Part shown: positions 20,920 through 22,505 of the stretch, piece by piece | Layout of the letters: each line of letters begins with the position of its first letter | Numbering within the stretch: position 1 is the first letter of the stretch | Virus record (IMG/VR): IMGVR_UViG_3300007541_000243 | Span: 1-22,505 of that record | Strand: one strand, 5' to 3' | Length of the DNA stretch: 22,505 nucleotides | DNA from: a virus | Made by a program: the position numbers and the translations under genes | The notes under the pieces: model-generated | Told to the model about the DNA's origin: nothing | Seen by the model: the letters and a program-made list of their open reading frames with translations, nothing else | Database searches by the model: none

Positions 20920-21936
20920 ATGGCTAGAAAGATCCAACTGAACTCAGCCTACGGAAGTGTCGGCAATCAGTATTTTAGATACTATAAACTGGACAATGCC
21001 GAAGCCATTACTCTTTCCGGTCAGGTTTCTATCCGTTGGATTGAGAACAAAATGAATCTGTATTTGAATAAGGTTCTGAAAACGGAGAATATTGATTATG
21101 TTATTGCGTCTGATACTGATTCTATCTATCTTAATATGGGTCCTTTGGTTGACCGTGTATTCAAAGGAAGAGAGAAAACTAATGAAATCGTTGTTTCTTT
21201 CCTTGATAAGATCTGTAAGTTGGAACTTGAAAAGTATATTGAGAGTTGCTACCAAGAACTGGCGGACTATGTGAATGCATATGACCAGAAGATGCAGATG
21301 AAACGTGAGAACATCGCAGATCGTGGCATCTGGACAGCAAAGAAAAGATACATCCTCAATGTCTGGGATAGTGAAGGTGTTCGTTATGAGGAACCCAAAC
21401 TGAAGATGATGGGAATTGAAGCTGTCAAATCATCTACTCCAGCACCTTGTCGCAAGATGCTCAAGGATGGTCTCAAACTGATGATGTCTGGTACTGAAGA
21501 TGATGTGATTGATTACATTGATAAGTGTAGAAAGGAGTTTAACAAACTCTCTCCGGAGGATATCTCCTTCCCACGGTCAGCATCTGATATTCAAAAGTAC
21601 AAATCTTCGTCAGAAATTTACATCAAAGGAACTCCCATTCACGTTAGAGGAGCTCTTCTGTATAATCACTACATTAAGGAAAGGAACCTAACGAATAAAT
21701 ATTCACTTATTCAGAATGGAGAAAAGGTTAAATTTTGTTATCTCAAAAAACCAAATCCATTTCACGAGAATGTAATCTCATACATTCAAGATTTTCCAAG
21801 AGAACTTGGAATTGACAAATACATTGATTATGACCTACAATTCGAGAAATCATTTCTAGAACCTATGAAATCTATTCTTGATTCTATCGGATGGAAAGTG
21901 GAAAAAACTATCAACCTTAGCTCATTTTTTGAATGA
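20920..21936 (+). CDS. 43: DNA polymerase gp43, C-terminal part (gp43B)
   Basis: 338 residues from the first ATG, at 20920. It holds motif B KIQLNSAYG (4-12), motif C ASDTDS (63-68), the KKRY motif in WTAKKRYILNVWDSEG, and a thumb domain. The end LSSFFE resembles the clamp-binding C-terminus of T4 gp43 (SLFDMFDF). No Shine-Dalgarno precedes 20920. Starting there leaves only three residues before motif B and drops the fingers helix coded upstream. The stop overlaps uvsX by ATGA. Non-covalent assembly with gp43A, as reported for split gp43 in some Aeromonas phages, is the likely route to an active enzyme. Confidence 0.88.
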   Translation: MARKIQLNSAYGSVGNQYFRYYKLDNAEAITLSGQVSIRWIENKMNLYLNKVLKTENIDYVIASDTDSIYLNMGPLVDRVFKGREKTNEIVVSFLDKICKLELEKYIESCYQELADYVNAYDQKMQMKRENIADRGIWTAKKRYILNVWDSEGVRYEEPKLKMMGIEAVKSSTPAPCRKMLKDGLKLMMSGTEDDVIDYIDKCRKEFNKLSPEDISFPRSASDIQKYKSSSEIYIKGTPIHVRGALLYNHYIKERNLTNKYSLIQNGEKVKFCYLKKPNPFHENVISYIQDFPRELGIDKYIDYDLQFEKSFLEPMKSILDSIGWKVEKTINLSSFFE

Positions 21937-22505
21937 TGGATTTCTTATCAGATATTGTAAAAGAGATTGGTGGAGAATACACCAAACTTGCCGCAGATAT
22001 AGATGAAACAGAAACTTACGTTGATACCGGTAGTTATATTTTTAACGCACTGGTTTCAGGTAGTATATTTGGGGGTGTTTCTGGGAATAAGATTACTGCT
22101 ATTGCTGGAGAGTCTTCTACTGGAAAGACTTTCTTCAGCCTCGCCGTGGTTAAGAATTTTCTTGATTCCAATCCCGATGGGTATTGTCTCTATTTTGATA
22201 CTGAGGCAGCTATCACCAAATCACTTGTAGAATCCCGTGGAATTGATACTTCTCGTCTTGTGGTTGTCAATGTTGTTACTATTGAAGAGTTTCGTGGAAA
22301 GGCGCTCAAAGCTGTAGATATGTATCTTAAGAAACCAGTAGAAGAACGCAAACCTTGTATGTTTGTACTAGACTCTTTGGGAATGCTTTCTACGGAGAAA
22401 GAGATTACTGACGCACTGAACGATAAACAAGTTCGTGATATGACCAAATCTCAACTGGTCAAAGGTGCTTTCCGTATGCTCACACTTAAACTAGGTCAAG
22501 CAAAT
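21933..22505 (+). CDS. uvsX: UvsX recombinase (partial, cut by window end)
   Basis: 191 residues of a RecA/UvsX protein, open at the window end. Landmarks are DTGSYIFNALVSGSIFGGVS, Walker A GESSTGKT at 59-66, YCLYFDTEAA with the catalytic Glu region, and Walker B CMFVLDSLG with D147, then TKSQLVKGAFRMLTLKLGQA. UvsX forms filaments on ssDNA with UvsY help and drives strand invasion for replication and repair. ATG 21933 overlaps the gp43B stop; ATG 21936 is the next possible start. Confidence 0.95.
   Translation, partial: MMDFLSDIVKEIGGEYTKLAADIDETETYVDTGSYIFNALVSGSIFGGVSGNKITAIAGESSTGKTFFSLAVVKNFLDSNPDGYCLYFDTEAAITKSLVESRGIDTSRLVVVNVVTIEEFRGKALKAVDMYLKKPVEERKPCMFVLDSLGMLSTEKEITDALNDKQVRDMTKSQLVKGAFRMLTLKLGQAN

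Noticed and set aside
1-22505. Genes on the - strand
   Set aside because: Long minus-strand frames exist but all lie opposite well-supported + strand genes and show no recognisable motifs.
1-22505. tRNA genes, CRISPR arrays, attachment sites
   Set aside because: No cloverleaf-like sequence, regularly spaced repeats or integrase gene was seen on either strand by eye.

Overview
The window is a stretch of the core genome of a T4-like cyanophage (a tailed phage of marine Synechococcus or Prochlorococcus). All genes recognised are on the + strand, packed tightly, often with ATGA-type overlaps. The T4 replication and recombination genes lie in the order usual for cyanomyoviruses: the end of gp23, a gp3/gp19-like tail protein, uvsY, uvsW, gp55, gp47, gp46, gp45, gp44, gp62, regA, gp43 and uvsX (cut by the window end). 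Cyanophage-type additions (a CobS-like ATPase with a CobT-like partner, hsp20, and a DUF3110 protein resembling cyanobacterial ones) point to a cyanobacterial host.

Layout. 1-760: end of the major capsid gene, a terminator, a late promoter and a tail tube/tail completion gene. 752-3073: uvsY, uvsW and an Sm-like small protein. 3178-7329: late sigma factor gp55, an HNH endonuclease, gp47, a DUF3110 protein and gp46. 7376-7849: a basic conserved cyanophage protein behind its own terminator and late promoter. 7929-12070: a VWA/metallopeptidase (CobT-like) gene and an AAA+ (CobS-like) gene, with a predicted internal head protein and a tiny gene between them. 12082-16880: a DUF3310 protein, clamp gp45, a small HExxH protein, a membrane protein, two unknowns, clamp loader gp44, a second Sm-like protein, gp62 and RegA. 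16881-18159: a possible short late RNA, hsp20 and a GIY-YIG endonuclease. 18207-22505: two more Sm-like proteins, DNA polymerase gp43 split in two by an HNH insertion, and the start of uvsX.

How it works together. gp43, gp44/62 and gp45 form the replisome polymerase, clamp loader and clamp. gp46/47, UvsX, UvsY and UvsW run recombination-dependent replication and fork remodelling. gp55 with the clamp should drive late promoters, seen here as TATAAATA or CTAAATA motifs. RegA represses translation of early mRNAs. Three free-standing homing-type endonuclease genes have entered this conserved block (after gp55, after hsp20 and inside gp43). Each has a late promoter just before it, and in two cases that promoter lies in the loop of a hairpin whose 3' arm abuts or contains the translation start region.

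Most notable: the polymerase gene split in its fingers region without an obvious intron; the repeated hairpin-plus-late-promoter device on the endonuclease genes; a protein whose N-terminus closely resembles the capsid-targeting peptide of T4 internal proteins; a CobT-like protein with both an HExxH zinc site and a VWA MIDAS site next to its AAA+ partner; and four dispersed Sm-like paralogues. Family calls rest on reading motifs and remembered T4 sequences, not on database searches. No gene-free stretch exceeds about 160 bases.
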